20,321 nt of DNA. Source: Anaerolineales bacterium (GTDB taxonomy: Bacteria; Chloroflexota; Anaerolineae; 4572-78; NAK82). This document shows, piece after piece, positions 13,644-20,321 of this stretch. Position numbers and translations under genes: made by a program. The first letter of the stretch is position 1, and the number at the start of each line of letters is the position of its first letter. Under the pieces are notes generated by a model. The model saw nothing but the letters and a program-made list of their open reading frames with translations, was not told where the DNA came from and searched no databases. The stretch lies in assembly GCA_024643945.1 (NCBI GenBank), contig JAHELX010000037.1:1-20321 (forward strand), read 5' to 3'.

Positions 13644-14587
13644 CGCGACTCTCCTATGAAAAGGTGAGTAGGTAACTTGGATGGCAACACCACATTCAGG
13701 TGGCGAGGAACGACGTTGATTTGCACCGGCGTCGTTCCCACTGGTTCAGCGTCGACGTGGACCGGCAAGGGTTTGCGTGTTTCGATGGCGAAAGAACAGC
13801 CACGATAGAAATGAACGGTCGGATCGCGGGCGTATCGACCTAGCGTCACCCCAGCCAGGTGGCGGATGGTGGAGAGAACGCCGTAGCCTTCAAAGACGGT
13901 CAGGTCGAGGATCCCGTCATTCATCTTAGCTTGGGGGGCGATGCGCCACAGCCGACCGTAGAGTTGGCCGTTGCTAGCGATAGCCCACAGCACCCGCTTG
14001 CGCTCGTTCTGGTTGCCGACTATCACGTTCCCACGGGTTCCCATAAAATTAAGCGCGACCATCACTCCGGCGATGACCCAGGCTGCCATTCCCAGGCGAC
14101 GCGTGTCTTCAGTTCGTACCTCTTGTGAGATGGCTGCGTCAAGGCCTACACCACACCACATAAAAAAATAACGTTTCCGCCCGTCCGCCAATTCAACATG
14201 GCCCAGATCAATCTTCTGCCGCTGACCAGTGTCGATGATCTCGGCGGCGATACGCACTGCATTAGGGCGCAGTGGGTTCCAGATGGGGATGCCCACGTCA
14301 GCGGCGTAAACGTTGGCGGTGCCGGCAGGGATGATTCCTAAGGCAGTGTCGGTACCCGCGAGACCGTTGACCACTTCGTTAATGGTGCCATCCCCGCCCA
14401 CGGCTATGGCCACGTCGTACCCTTTATCAGCAGCACCTTGGGCCAGGTGGACAGCATCACCCTTCTCTGTCGTCTCAAGCAATTTCACTTCCCAACCGCG
14501 AGTGCGCAGATGTTCCACAGCTCTTTTCAATTGCCGGTGGAAATCCCTGGGGCCGGCGGCTGGATTGAGTATCAGACAAGCTTTCAT
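13640..14587 (-). CDS. YegS/BmrU-type lipid (diacylglycerol) kinase
   Basis: This 315-aa soluble kinase of the diacylglycerol/sphingosine kinase superfamily has the N-terminal phosphate-loop region LILNPAAG (residues 5-12), the nucleotide-binding GGDGTINEVVNGL (64-76), GIIPAGTANVYA, and FFMWCGVGLDAAIS in the C-terminal lobe. The C-terminal strands include HVDAEPVGTTPVQI. It probably phosphorylates a diacylglycerol-like lipid with ATP at the membrane surface. The frame extends upstream to 14797, but the homologous region starts at the ATG at 14587 (MKACLILNPAAGP), with AGGA about 7 bases upstream. Its stop codon is embedded in the probable CTG start of the Ca2+/H+ antiporter. It lies 53 bases after the response regulator gene, with a palindrome in the gap, and is probably cotranscribed with it. 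The exact lipid substrate is unknown. Confidence 0.9.
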   Translation of the reverse strand: MKACLILNPAAGPRDFHRQLKRAVEHLRTRGWEVKLLETTEKGDAVHLAQGAADKGYDVAIAVGGDGTINEVVNGLAGTDTALGIIPAGTANVYAADVGIPIWNPLRPNAVRIAAEIIDTGQRQKIDLGHVELADGRKRYFFMWCGVGLDAAISQEVRTEDTRRLGMAAWVIAGVMVALNFMGTRGNVIVGNQNERKRVLWAIASNGQLYGRLWRIAPQAKMNDGILDLTVFEGYGVLSTIRHLAGVTLGRYARDPTVHFYRGCSFAIETRKPLPVHVDAEPVGTTPVQINVVPRHLNVVLPSKLPTHLFIGESR

Positions 14588-14615
14588 AGAGGATCCTGGG
14601 TTATTCCTTGAAGTA

Positions 14616-14627
14616 CCCTGTACAGGG
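14616..14627. promoter_or_regulatory. 12-bp perfect palindrome between regulator and lipid kinase genes
   Basis: CCCTGTACAGGG is a perfect palindrome in the 53-base gap between the two genes, with TACCC and GGGTA arms around it. It could be an operator for the adjacent response regulator or another dimeric factor. No second copy was seen at the regulator's own promoter. Confidence 0.3.
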
Positions 14628-14640
14628 CGCAAAAGGGTAT

Positions 14641-15351
14641 CTATAAGTCGGCCTTCTTGAAGTCCACGAAGCGATAGCCAAGTCCTCGTTCGGTGAGGAT
14701 GTATTTGGGGTGGGTGGGGTCTTCTTCGATTTTTTGGCGAAGATAGGTGATGTAGAGGCGCAGGTAATGAGTTTCGTCTCGGTATTCGTGACCCCAAACT
14801 TTAGCCAGGAGTGTCTCGTGGGGCAGCGTCCAACCAGCGTTGTTGACCAGGTGGTAGAGCAGACGATACTCTGTGGGACGCAGCTTGATCTCCTTTCCCT
14901 CTACAATGACCTGCCGACGATTGAAATCTATTTGCAGACGGTCGTCCACTTTGATGACGGATTGATCAGCCGGCACCGGCATTTCGGACCGCCGAAGAAC
15001 TGCTTTGATGCGACTGGCCAGTTCACGGGGACTGAATGGCTTGGTCACATAGTCGTCGGCGCCCAACTCCAGGCCGCGCACCCGGTCTTCTTCGTCGCCT
15101 TTGACCGTCAGCATAATGATCGGCACGCTGGACGTTTTGCGGATAAAGCGCAAGGCCTCAAAGCCATCCATCTCAGGCATCATGACATCTAACAACACCA
15201 GGTCCGGCAGGTCTTCGCGCACGCGGTCTATGGCCTCCATGCCATTGCTGGCTTCGATGACCCGGTATCCTTCCAGATCTAAGTTCATTCGCATAAAACG
15301 CCGCATGCGCGGCTCGTCATCTACGACGAGGATGAGTTTTGCGTCTTCCAT
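14641..15351 (-). CDS. OmpR/PhoB-family response regulator
   Basis: This 236-aa two-domain regulator has a receiver domain (about residues 5-118) with acidic pocket D11-D12, phospho-acceptor D55 ([13 protein letters not shown]), switch T82 and K104 (YVTKPFS). A winged-helix DNA-binding domain follows at about 135-232, including [20 protein letters not shown] and the end motif [11 protein letters not shown]. All key residues are present, so it should be activated by phosphorylation and bind direct repeats as a dimer. The histidine kinase gene directly upstream, on the same strand, is the natural partner. It has its own near-consensus promoter at 15411-15439, so regulator levels can exceed kinase levels. 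The lipid kinase and Ca2+/H+ antiporter follow and may be part of its output. The ribosome-binding site is a weak GGGTG 7 bases before the ATG. Confidence 0.95.
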   Translation of the reverse strand: MEDAKLILVVDDEPRMRRFMRMNLDLEGYRVIEASNGMEAIDRVREDLPDLVLLDVMMPEMDGFEALRFIRKTSSVPIIMLTVKGDEEDRVRGLELGADDYVTKPFSPRELASRIKAVLRRSEMPVPADQSVIKVDDRLQIDFNRRQVIVEGKEIKLRPTEYRLLYHLVNNAGWTLPHETLLAKVWGHEYRDETHYLRLYITYLRQKIEEDPTHPKYILTERGLGYRFVDFKKADL

Positions 15352-15410
15352 GGTTGTTCACCCGGAGCTATCCTAAGCCATATAGCGTCTCTGCCGAGGG
15401 CTCTTGGTTC

Positions 15411-15439
15411 ATTATCTCAGAGGAAAGTTATCATGTCAA
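15411..15439 (-). promoter_or_regulatory. Near-consensus promoter for the response regulator
   Basis: On the minus strand a perfect TTGACA (15434-15439) is followed after 17 bases by GATAAT (15411-15416), so eleven of twelve bases match. The start is near 15404, about 50 bases before the ATG. It can serve the regulator, lipid kinase and antiporter genes independently of the kinase gene. Confidence 0.85.
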
Positions 15440-15487
15440 ATTCACGGACTTCCCAAGAAGAGTGAGGGAGCAGCTTTGCATCAGAAG

Positions 15488-17044
15488 CTAATTACTTGCG
15501 GGTAGCGTGAAGCTAAACGTGGATCCCTGACCTGGCCGACTGTCCACCCAGACGCGGCCACCGTGCGCTTCGACCACGGCCTTGACCAAGAAGAGACCCA
15601 GTCCGGCGCCGGGCGTTTGTCGGGTGAGGCTGTTGTCCACGCGGGCGAATCGGTCGAAAATGCGCTCTTGCTCGGTGGTCGGAATGCCGATCCCCTCATC
15701 GCTGACGAAGATCAGCACCTCGTCTCCTTCGACCCGCCCGCCGACGCGGATGAGGCCGCCATGGGGCGAATATTTGATGGCATTGCTGATGAGGTTGCTC
15801 AACACCTCCCGAATGCGCTCATAGTCACCCTTTACTGGCGGAAAGCTGGGTGGAAAATCGACGGAAAACGAATGGTGGTCGGTCTGCGTGCGAAACCTCT
15901 CGACCGCTTTTTCGGCCATTGAGGGCAGATCCAGATAGGCAAATTGCAGTTTCAGTCCCCCCGCCTGCAATCGGCTCGCATCTAGCAGGTTGTTTATTAA
16001 CTTGTTGAGCTTATCCGCCTCTTCTTCGATGATGGCCAGGCCTTCAGCCAGGGTCTCTTTGTCCCAATCCGCATCCTGGCGAGCCAGGGTGCCGGCATAT
16101 CCCTTGATAATGCTGACCGGCGTTTTAAGTTCGTGGGAGATGACCGAGAGTAAAGTGTTCTTCAGTTCTTCCGCCTCTCGCAAACGACTCACGTCTCGCA
16201 CGTTGGCGATGACGCTGACCACGTTGCCCTCGCTGTCGTATTGAGGCGAGTAATTATCGGCTACAGTCACCTTAATTCCGTCAGCGCGCTGGGTATCCCC
16301 CTCAGCGTAAAGCCGCCCATCTTCAGGGGGCTTCACCAGTGGGCAAGCGGTGTGGCACACGCTGACCCCCTGGCGATTGTGCAGATCCAACACTTCGTAG
16401 CAGTGACGCCCGATAGCTTCCTCAGCGGGCACGCCGGTTATGCCGACCAATGTCCGATTCCAGGTGCGAATGGTACGGTCCGGGCCCAGGATCATTACAC
16501 CGTCGCCGCTGTTCTCGATGATGGCGTTCAGTCGCGCGCGTTCGTCGTTCACCTGCTCATAGAGCCTGGCGTTTTGCACGGCGATGGCAGCCTGGTCTGC
16601 AAAGTCGGCAAGCACCTGCCGGTCGTTGCGGGTGAAGTCTGCTCCCTGGGATCGGAAAATGTAGATCAATCCGATGATTTCGTCCTTGATAACCATTGGC
16701 AGGGTGACGACCTGGCGCAGCGGCACGCCAGCCGCAGCCGATGCCAGGCGTAGGCGCATTGAGAGGTCGGGGATTTGCCACTGCTGGCGGTCTACCACCG
16801 CCGGCAGGTCGCGCCACAAAGAGTCGAAAAGATGAATAGCCTGCACGGGTAACCCATAGCTGACTCGGGGGTAAAACGCGGAGTCCCCCCGGCGCAACAC
16901 GATCAGGCCTGCCTGGCCGCTCAAGATTTCGACGGCGTTTTCCAGGATGAGTCTGAGCAGTGAGGGCAAATCGAGCCGGGCTGTCATGGCCCGGCTGATC
17001 TGGAGCAGGTATTCACGTTGACGAAGGCGATAATCTGAGAACAT
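15488..17044 (-). CDS. Soluble GAF-PAS sensor histidine kinase
   Basis: This 518-aa kinase has no membrane helix. Order: a GAF domain (about residues 20-165, with RNDRQVLADFADQAAIAVQNARLYEQV at its end), a PAS domain (about 175-285), the dimerisation domain with phospho-acceptor H304 (VISHELKTPV), and the ATPase domain. The ATPase has N box N417-x3-N421 (SNLISNAIKY), G1 D449EGIG and G2 GAGLGLFLV near 479-487. The PAS domain has C230-x3-C234 (VCHTACPL), a pair common in PAS domains of this style that could bind a cofactor or sense redox state. It is the probable partner of the response regulator encoded next. The frame extends to 17215 but only by overlapping the phosphatase gene; ATG 17044 (MFSDYRLRQREYLLQ) is the likely start, with a weak ribosome-binding site. 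Confidence 0.93.
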   Translation of the reverse strand: MFSDYRLRQREYLLQISRAMTARLDLPSLLRLILENAVEILSGQAGLIVLRRGDSAFYPRVSYGLPVQAIHLFDSLWRDLPAVVDRQQWQIPDLSMRLRLASAAAGVPLRQVVTLPMVIKDEIIGLIYIFRSQGADFTRNDRQVLADFADQAAIAVQNARLYEQVNDERARLNAIIENSGDGVMILGPDRTIRTWNRTLVGITGVPAEEAIGRHCYEVLDLHNRQGVSVCHTACPLVKPPEDGRLYAEGDTQRADGIKVTVADNYSPQYDSEGNVVSVIANVRDVSRLREAEELKNTLLSVISHELKTPVSIIKGYAGTLARQDADWDKETLAEGLAIIEEEADKLNKLINNLLDASRLQAGGLKLQFAYLDLPSMAEKAVERFRTQTDHHSFSVDFPPSFPPVKGDYERIREVLSNLISNAIKYSPHGGLIRVGGRVEGDEVLIFVSDEGIGIPTTEQERIFDRFARVDNSLTRQTPGAGLGLFLVKAVVEAHGGRVWVDSRPGQGSTFSFTLPASN

Positions 17045-17075
17045 AAGCAACTGGCTGTGATCCGTTGGCCGATGG

Positions 17076-18083
17076 CTAATCGTGAACTGCTGCCGGCTGA
17101 ATCCCTTGCACGGCTTGGAGTATAGTGGGGTGCAAATGCCCGTTGGAGGCGATGATACCCCGGTTTTTGGACAATTGTTTCCCCTGCCCAAAATCGAGAT
17201 CTCGACCCAGGGCATCTGTCACCCACCCGCCTGCCTCTTGGATGATCAAGCTGCCGGCGGCGTGGTCCCAGATGTGTTCACGGTAGTCCGGCTTTTGGGC
17301 TGAAGGCAGCCGCAGATAGATACTCGCTTCCCCTCGGGCGACGACACCATATTTAGCCTGGCTGTCGAGGCGTACCGAAGGCCGTGTGATGCCCAAGGCA
17401 TAGGCCAGCGATTGGTGCGCAGCATGGTTGGCGTGTTCTGATTCGACGCTCTCGACAAAGCGAGCGGCTTGTGGATCCGCCAGGGGTACGACAGCAATTG
17501 GTTGGGCCGGGCCACCGTCTAACGGGAACATCTCGGCCCCTCCTCCGCGCACCGCCAGAAAGACAACTCCCCGTGGACCGTCCGGTTGTGAAAGATCCAG
17601 AGAAAGATTGGGACAGGCCATCGCGCCAAGCTGCACCTGGCCGTTCACAATGAGGGCCAGGGCTATGGCGTATTGTTCGCTGCGCAAAAAGCCTTTGGTG
17701 CCATCAATGGGGTCCAGGGTCCAAAAGCGCAGACCAGGCTCGGCGTTTCCATGATCTATCCAAGTGCATACGTCGCTAGCGGTCGCCTCGGGCAGCAGCG
17801 TGCGCACGTAGGCGGTAACTTGGGCCCACATCTTGGTCTGACTGGAATGGCGTAAGTCTTCGGCCGTCTCCTCGGCTACGACCGGGTCGTCAGGGAAGAC
17901 CTCGGCCAATCCCTGGCAGATAACAGCCTGCGAACCGTAGTCGGCTACTGTGACCGGGCTGTGATCGGCCTTTTGGGCTGAGGTCGGATGGATCATCTCA
18001 GCCTGTACTTGTCGGCACAAGGCCGCAGCCCGCACGACCGCCTGGTGGGCGTGTTCCTTTTCGGTTAAATAAGGCGCAAACAT
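17076..18083 (-). CDS. 3'(2'),5'-bisphosphate nucleotidase (CysQ/HAL2-like, inositol monophosphatase fold)
   Basis: This 335-aa enzyme of the Mg2+-dependent, Li+-sensitive phosphatase superfamily has metal ligands in VVAEET (E71 or E72) and DPIDGTKGF (D124, D127, residues 124-132), and the third site in IWDHAAG (D273). DPIDGTKGFL followed by EQYAIALAL is the form typical of HAL2-type enzymes, which convert 3'-phosphoadenosine 5'-phosphate (PAP) to AMP and so relieve inhibition in sulfate assimilation. Activity on inositol phosphates is possible. The frame extends to 18155, but the protein from ATG 18083 (MFAPYLTEKE, GGGA upstream) fits the family; ATG 18095 is an alternative. It lies between a sugar-nucleotide gene and a sensor kinase. 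No sulfate genes are in view, so the pathway is an inference. Confidence 0.9.
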   Translation of the reverse strand: MFAPYLTEKEHAHQAVVRAAALCRQVQAEMIHPTSAQKADHSPVTVADYGSQAVICQGLAEVFPDDPVVAEETAEDLRHSSQTKMWAQVTAYVRTLLPEATASDVCTWIDHGNAEPGLRFWTLDPIDGTKGFLRSEQYAIALALIVNGQVQLGAMACPNLSLDLSQPDGPRGVVFLAVRGGGAEMFPLDGGPAQPIAVVPLADPQAARFVESVESEHANHAAHQSLAYALGITRPSVRLDSQAKYGVVARGEASIYLRLPSAQKPDYREHIWDHAAGSLIIQEAGGWVTDALGRDLDFGQGKQLSKNRGIIASNGHLHPTILQAVQGIQPAAVHD

Positions 18084-18151
18084 AGAACTTCCCATGTCTT
18101 TAATTTTACGTCGATGTAATCTTGCGGTCAAGCTTACGTCTTCATGTAGAC

Positions 18152-19093
18152 TCAAACCTGATCCTGGAACCAGGCAATTGTCGTTTCAAGCCCTTTCTCC
18201 AGGCTGACCTTTGGTTCCCAGCCCAGTACACGCCGCGCTTTGCTAATATCGGGCTGACGTACTTTGGGGTCGTCTTTAATCCGCACGTCTTCGGGATGAA
18301 CGAAAGTGATTTGCGATGAACTACCGGTCAGCTCAATGATCTTGCGTGCGAATTCGAGGATGGTCATCTCTCTAGGATTGCCGATGTTAACCGGGTCTGT
18401 TTCGTCACACAGGAGCAGTCGGTAAATGCCTTCTATTGTGTCGCTTGCGTAGCAGAAACTACGTGTCTGGGTTCCGTCGCCGTACACGGTCAACGGCTTG
18501 CCACGCAGGGCCTGGGCAATGAAATTAGGCACCACCCGTCCGTCGTTCAGTCGCATGCGAGGGCCAAAGGTATTGAAGATGCGCACTATCCGTGTATCAA
18601 CGCTGTGATGGCGATGGTAAGCCATGGTCATTGCCTCAGCAAAGCGCTTGGCCTCGTCGTAAACCCCGCGCGGCCCGATAGGGTTCACATTACCCCAATA
18701 GTCCTCCCTCTGGGGATGGATCAGCGGGTCACCATACACTTCAGAGGTAGAAGCCAGCAAGAAGCGCGCGCCTTTAGTCTTGGCCAGTCCCAGGGCTTTA
18801 TGGGTTCCTAAGGCGCCCACCTTGAGAGTTTGGATGGGCAACTCCAGGTAATCAATGGGGCTGGCCGGTGAAGCAAAATGGAGCACGGCATCCAGGGGGC
18901 CATCGACATAGATGTAGTTGGTGACGTCGTGTTTGATAAAGAGGAAGCGCTCGTGACCGGCCAGATGCTCGATATTGGCCGTGGTGCCAGTGATCAGATT
19001 GTCCATGGCGATGACGTCGTGGCCTTTGGATAAAAAGTAATCACACAGGTGAGAGCCCAGGAAGCCAGCTCCTCCGGTGATGAGGACGCGCAT
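18152..19093 (-). CDS. NAD-dependent UDP-glucuronate decarboxylase/epimerase (extended SDR)
   Basis: This 313-aa extended short-chain dehydrogenase has the NAD-binding GGAGFLG (residues 7-13), [11 protein letters not shown] near 72-82, TSEVYGD (116-122, with the conserved E118) and the catalytic Y145-x3-K149 (GVYDEAKR). [15 protein letters not shown] and [10 protein letters not shown] are typical of UDP-xylose synthase (UXS), which oxidises UDP-glucuronate, decarboxylates it and re-reduces the product to UDP-xylose. A dTDP-glucose dehydratase or epimerase role is less likely but possible. GGAGGT lies 6 bases before ATG 19093, so the longer frame to 19213 is not used. A near-consensus promoter sits at 19134-19162. 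With the neighbouring O-antigen-ligase-like gene it points to surface polysaccharide synthesis. Confidence 0.9.
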   Translation of the reverse strand: MRVLITGGAGFLGSHLCDYFLSKGHDVIAMDNLITGTTANIEHLAGHERFLFIKHDVTNYIYVDGPLDAVLHFASPASPIDYLELPIQTLKVGALGTHKALGLAKTKGARFLLASTSEVYGDPLIHPQREDYWGNVNPIGPRGVYDEAKRFAEAMTMAYHRHHSVDTRIVRIFNTFGPRMRLNDGRVVPNFIAQALRGKPLTVYGDGTQTRSFCYASDTIEGIYRLLLCDETDPVNIGNPREMTILEFARKIIELTGSSSQITFVHPEDVRIKDDPKVRQPDISKARRVLGWEPKVSLEKGLETTIAWFQDQV

Positions 19094-19133
19094 AGTATGA
19101 CCTCCATGTAAATGATGGGTTATAGCAGTGAGC

Positions 19134-19162
19134 AGTATAGCGCAGGGAGGCTGAGGCGTCAA
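19134..19162 (-). promoter_or_regulatory. Near-consensus promoter for the UXS-like gene
   Basis: On the minus strand TTGACG (19157-19162) is followed after 17 bases by TATACT (19134-19139), with ten of twelve matches. The start is near 19127, about 34 bases before the ATG at 19093. Confidence 0.8.
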
Positions 19163-19245
19163 AGATGACAAGGCGTGGGTACAAGCAACGGGTAGGAGGT
19201 GGCAGAGTGGCAAAGACCAGGATTGCAGGTGTACGAGTGTCGTCT

Positions 19246-20321
19246 TTAACCTTCGATCCTCTCTTCGCGACTTGCTGCAAGTCTCCCTACTACCCCTAGC
19301 GTCAGGAAGAAGATGTAGGCCAGATCTACTAGAAAAAATGAGTTATCCACCATGCCGTGGGCCAGGATAGCAACCATACTTCCCATCAGGCCCAGGATCA
19401 GCGCTCGTTCTTCTCCCGGCGGCTGGCGGTGGTACAGGTGCCAGGCGGCTCGCCAGAAGGCAAATTGCAGCCATAATAACACAGCGATGCCGCCTACTCC
19501 CAAACGTGTGCCAAAGTCGAGTAGGATGTTGTGGGGATGGCTCAGGTTCGGTTCCTGCCAGGCATCGGGCAAGATATAGCGAGTGCGGTACTGATACAGG
19601 AAGTTGTCCAGGCCGACGCCTAGCCAGGGATGGTCACTTAACATAGCCGACGCACTCTGCCACAGACGCAGGCGAAAGAAACCAGTGCCGGCGCTGGTGT
19701 CGAGCATCGAGCGGAAGCGGTCGGTGCCAAACAGCGGCAATAGGCCAACCCCTCCGACGGCCAGTGCTCCCAGTGTAGCCCACAATGCCCGTCCCCCGCG
19801 CATAATGCCGATGAACAAGACGGCGGCCGGCAGACCCAGTAACAACGCGCCTCGACTAAAGGTGAGGACCAGCGCCATCAGCGTGGGAACCAGCGCCAGA
19901 CCGTACATTATCCGGCGTTGGCGCATTCGTCCGCCTACAGGGGAGAAGACGGCAATGGCTATCAGCACTGGCGCGGCCCGGTCCAGCAGCAACGCCAGGT
20001 TATTGGGCGAGCCGTACACGCCTAGTGCCCGGTGGACGCCCTCAGCGGTAACGGCCTGATCGGTGAAAAAGAACTGGTAGATGGCGTAGAAGGCCATCAA
20101 CGTCACGCCCAGCAGAAAGGCGTCCACGACGTGCCAGATCAGGCTGTTGGCAGGGGTCGCTGGCACTGGGGATTCAGTATCTGGGCTACGAATCAGCCGC
20201 ACAAAGGTGTAAAAGGCGGCTCCATCCCACACCACCACGTGGAATTCCTGGAGCGAGACGCCAAAGTTTTTGGCGGCCAGTGTGGCAGCGAAGGCCAGAC
20301 CAGTCAGTGCCATTACCCCCA
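19246..20321 (-). CDS. O-antigen ligase/Wzy-like membrane polymerase, C-terminal part (cut by window edge)
   Basis: The frame is open to the window edge, giving 358 codons. The internal Met at 20313 is probably not the true start, because family members carry several more helices before the segment [17 protein letters not shown]. At least eight hydrophobic helices are visible. The diagnostic Wzy_C region runs from [20 protein letters not shown] through [19 protein letters not shown], which holds the conserved His-Pro-His-Asn and lies on the long external loop. Family members join or polymerise lipid-linked glycans on the outer face of the membrane. The downstream UXS-like gene on the same strand supports a surface-glycan context. 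The family call is good; ligase versus polymerase cannot be told. Confidence 0.85.
   Translation of the reverse strand, partial: GVMALTGLAFAATLAAKNFGVSLQEFHVVVWDGAAFYTFVRLIRSPDTESPVPATPANSLIWHVVDAFLLGVTLMAFYAIYQFFFTDQAVTAEGVHRALGVYGSPNNLALLLDRAAPVLIAIAVFSPVGGRMRQRRIMYGLALVPTLMALVLTFSRGALLLGLPAAVLFIGIMRGGRALWATLGALAVGGVGLLPLFGTDRFRSMLDTSAGTGFFRLRLWQSASAMLSDHPWLGVGLDNFLYQYRTRYILPDAWQEPNLSHPHNILLDFGTRLGVGGIAVLLWLQFAFWRAAWHLYHRQPPGEERALILGLMGSMVAILAHGMVDNSFFLVDLAYIFFLTLGVVGRLAASREERIEG

Noticed and set aside
14588..14797. Longer N-terminus for the lipid kinase
   Set aside because: The extra residues are Arg/Pro-rich, overlap the response regulator gene in another frame and precede the usual family start.

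Overview
The window looks like chromosomal DNA of a free-living bacterium, with about 55% GC by eye and sigma70-type promoters of near-consensus sequence. The style of several proteins suggests a Chloroflexota (Anaerolineae-like) genome: a SecG with a conserved TRRGVEKTL loop, a DivIC-like protein with an extended tail, a membrane-anchored family-5 solute-binding protein, and a soluble GAF-PAS histidine kinase. That placement is inferred from memory of family style, not from a search.

Layout, left to right. Positions 1-610 (minus) hold the N-terminal part of a membrane-anchored sensor that runs off the window. Positions 696-1919 (minus) encode a radical SAM enzyme of unknown substrate. Positions 1920-2588 are a gene-poor divergent region with the first copy of an 84-bp inverted-repeat element. 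A near-consensus plus-strand promoter follows it, then a 31-codon open frame inside a foldable RNA, a strong intrinsic terminator, and a second hairpin just before an ABC gene. Positions 2589-6213 (plus) are two overlapping half-transporter genes forming an asymmetric heterodimeric ABC exporter of the BmrCD/TM287-288 type. A shared hairpin at 6257-6282 separates them from a convergent M16C/PreP-type metalloprotease (6297-9215, minus).

From there to the right end every gene is on the minus strand. In transcription order from right to left they are: an O-antigen-ligase-like polymerase (cut by the window edge), a UDP-glucuronate-decarboxylase-like SDR, a CysQ/HAL2-type phosphatase, a soluble sensor kinase, an OmpR/PhoB-type response regulator, a YegS/BmrU-type lipid kinase, a Ca2+/H+ antiporter, SecG, a family-5 solute-binding protein, and a FtsB/DivIC-type division protein. 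Near-consensus promoters precede the SDR, response regulator and DivIC genes. Weaker ones precede secG, the protease, the radical SAM gene and the edge sensor.

The points most worth a second look are: (1) the promoter, sORF, terminator and second hairpin ahead of the ABC pair, which could be a leader-peptide attenuator or a free-standing small RNA of about 170 nt; (2) three copies of an 84-bp MITE-like element, two of them in tandem in the probable secG 5' leader, where one supplies a misleading ATG; and (3) a probable CTG start of the Ca2+/H+ antiporter, overlapping the lipid kinase stop codon as CTGA with an AGGAG seven bases upstream.
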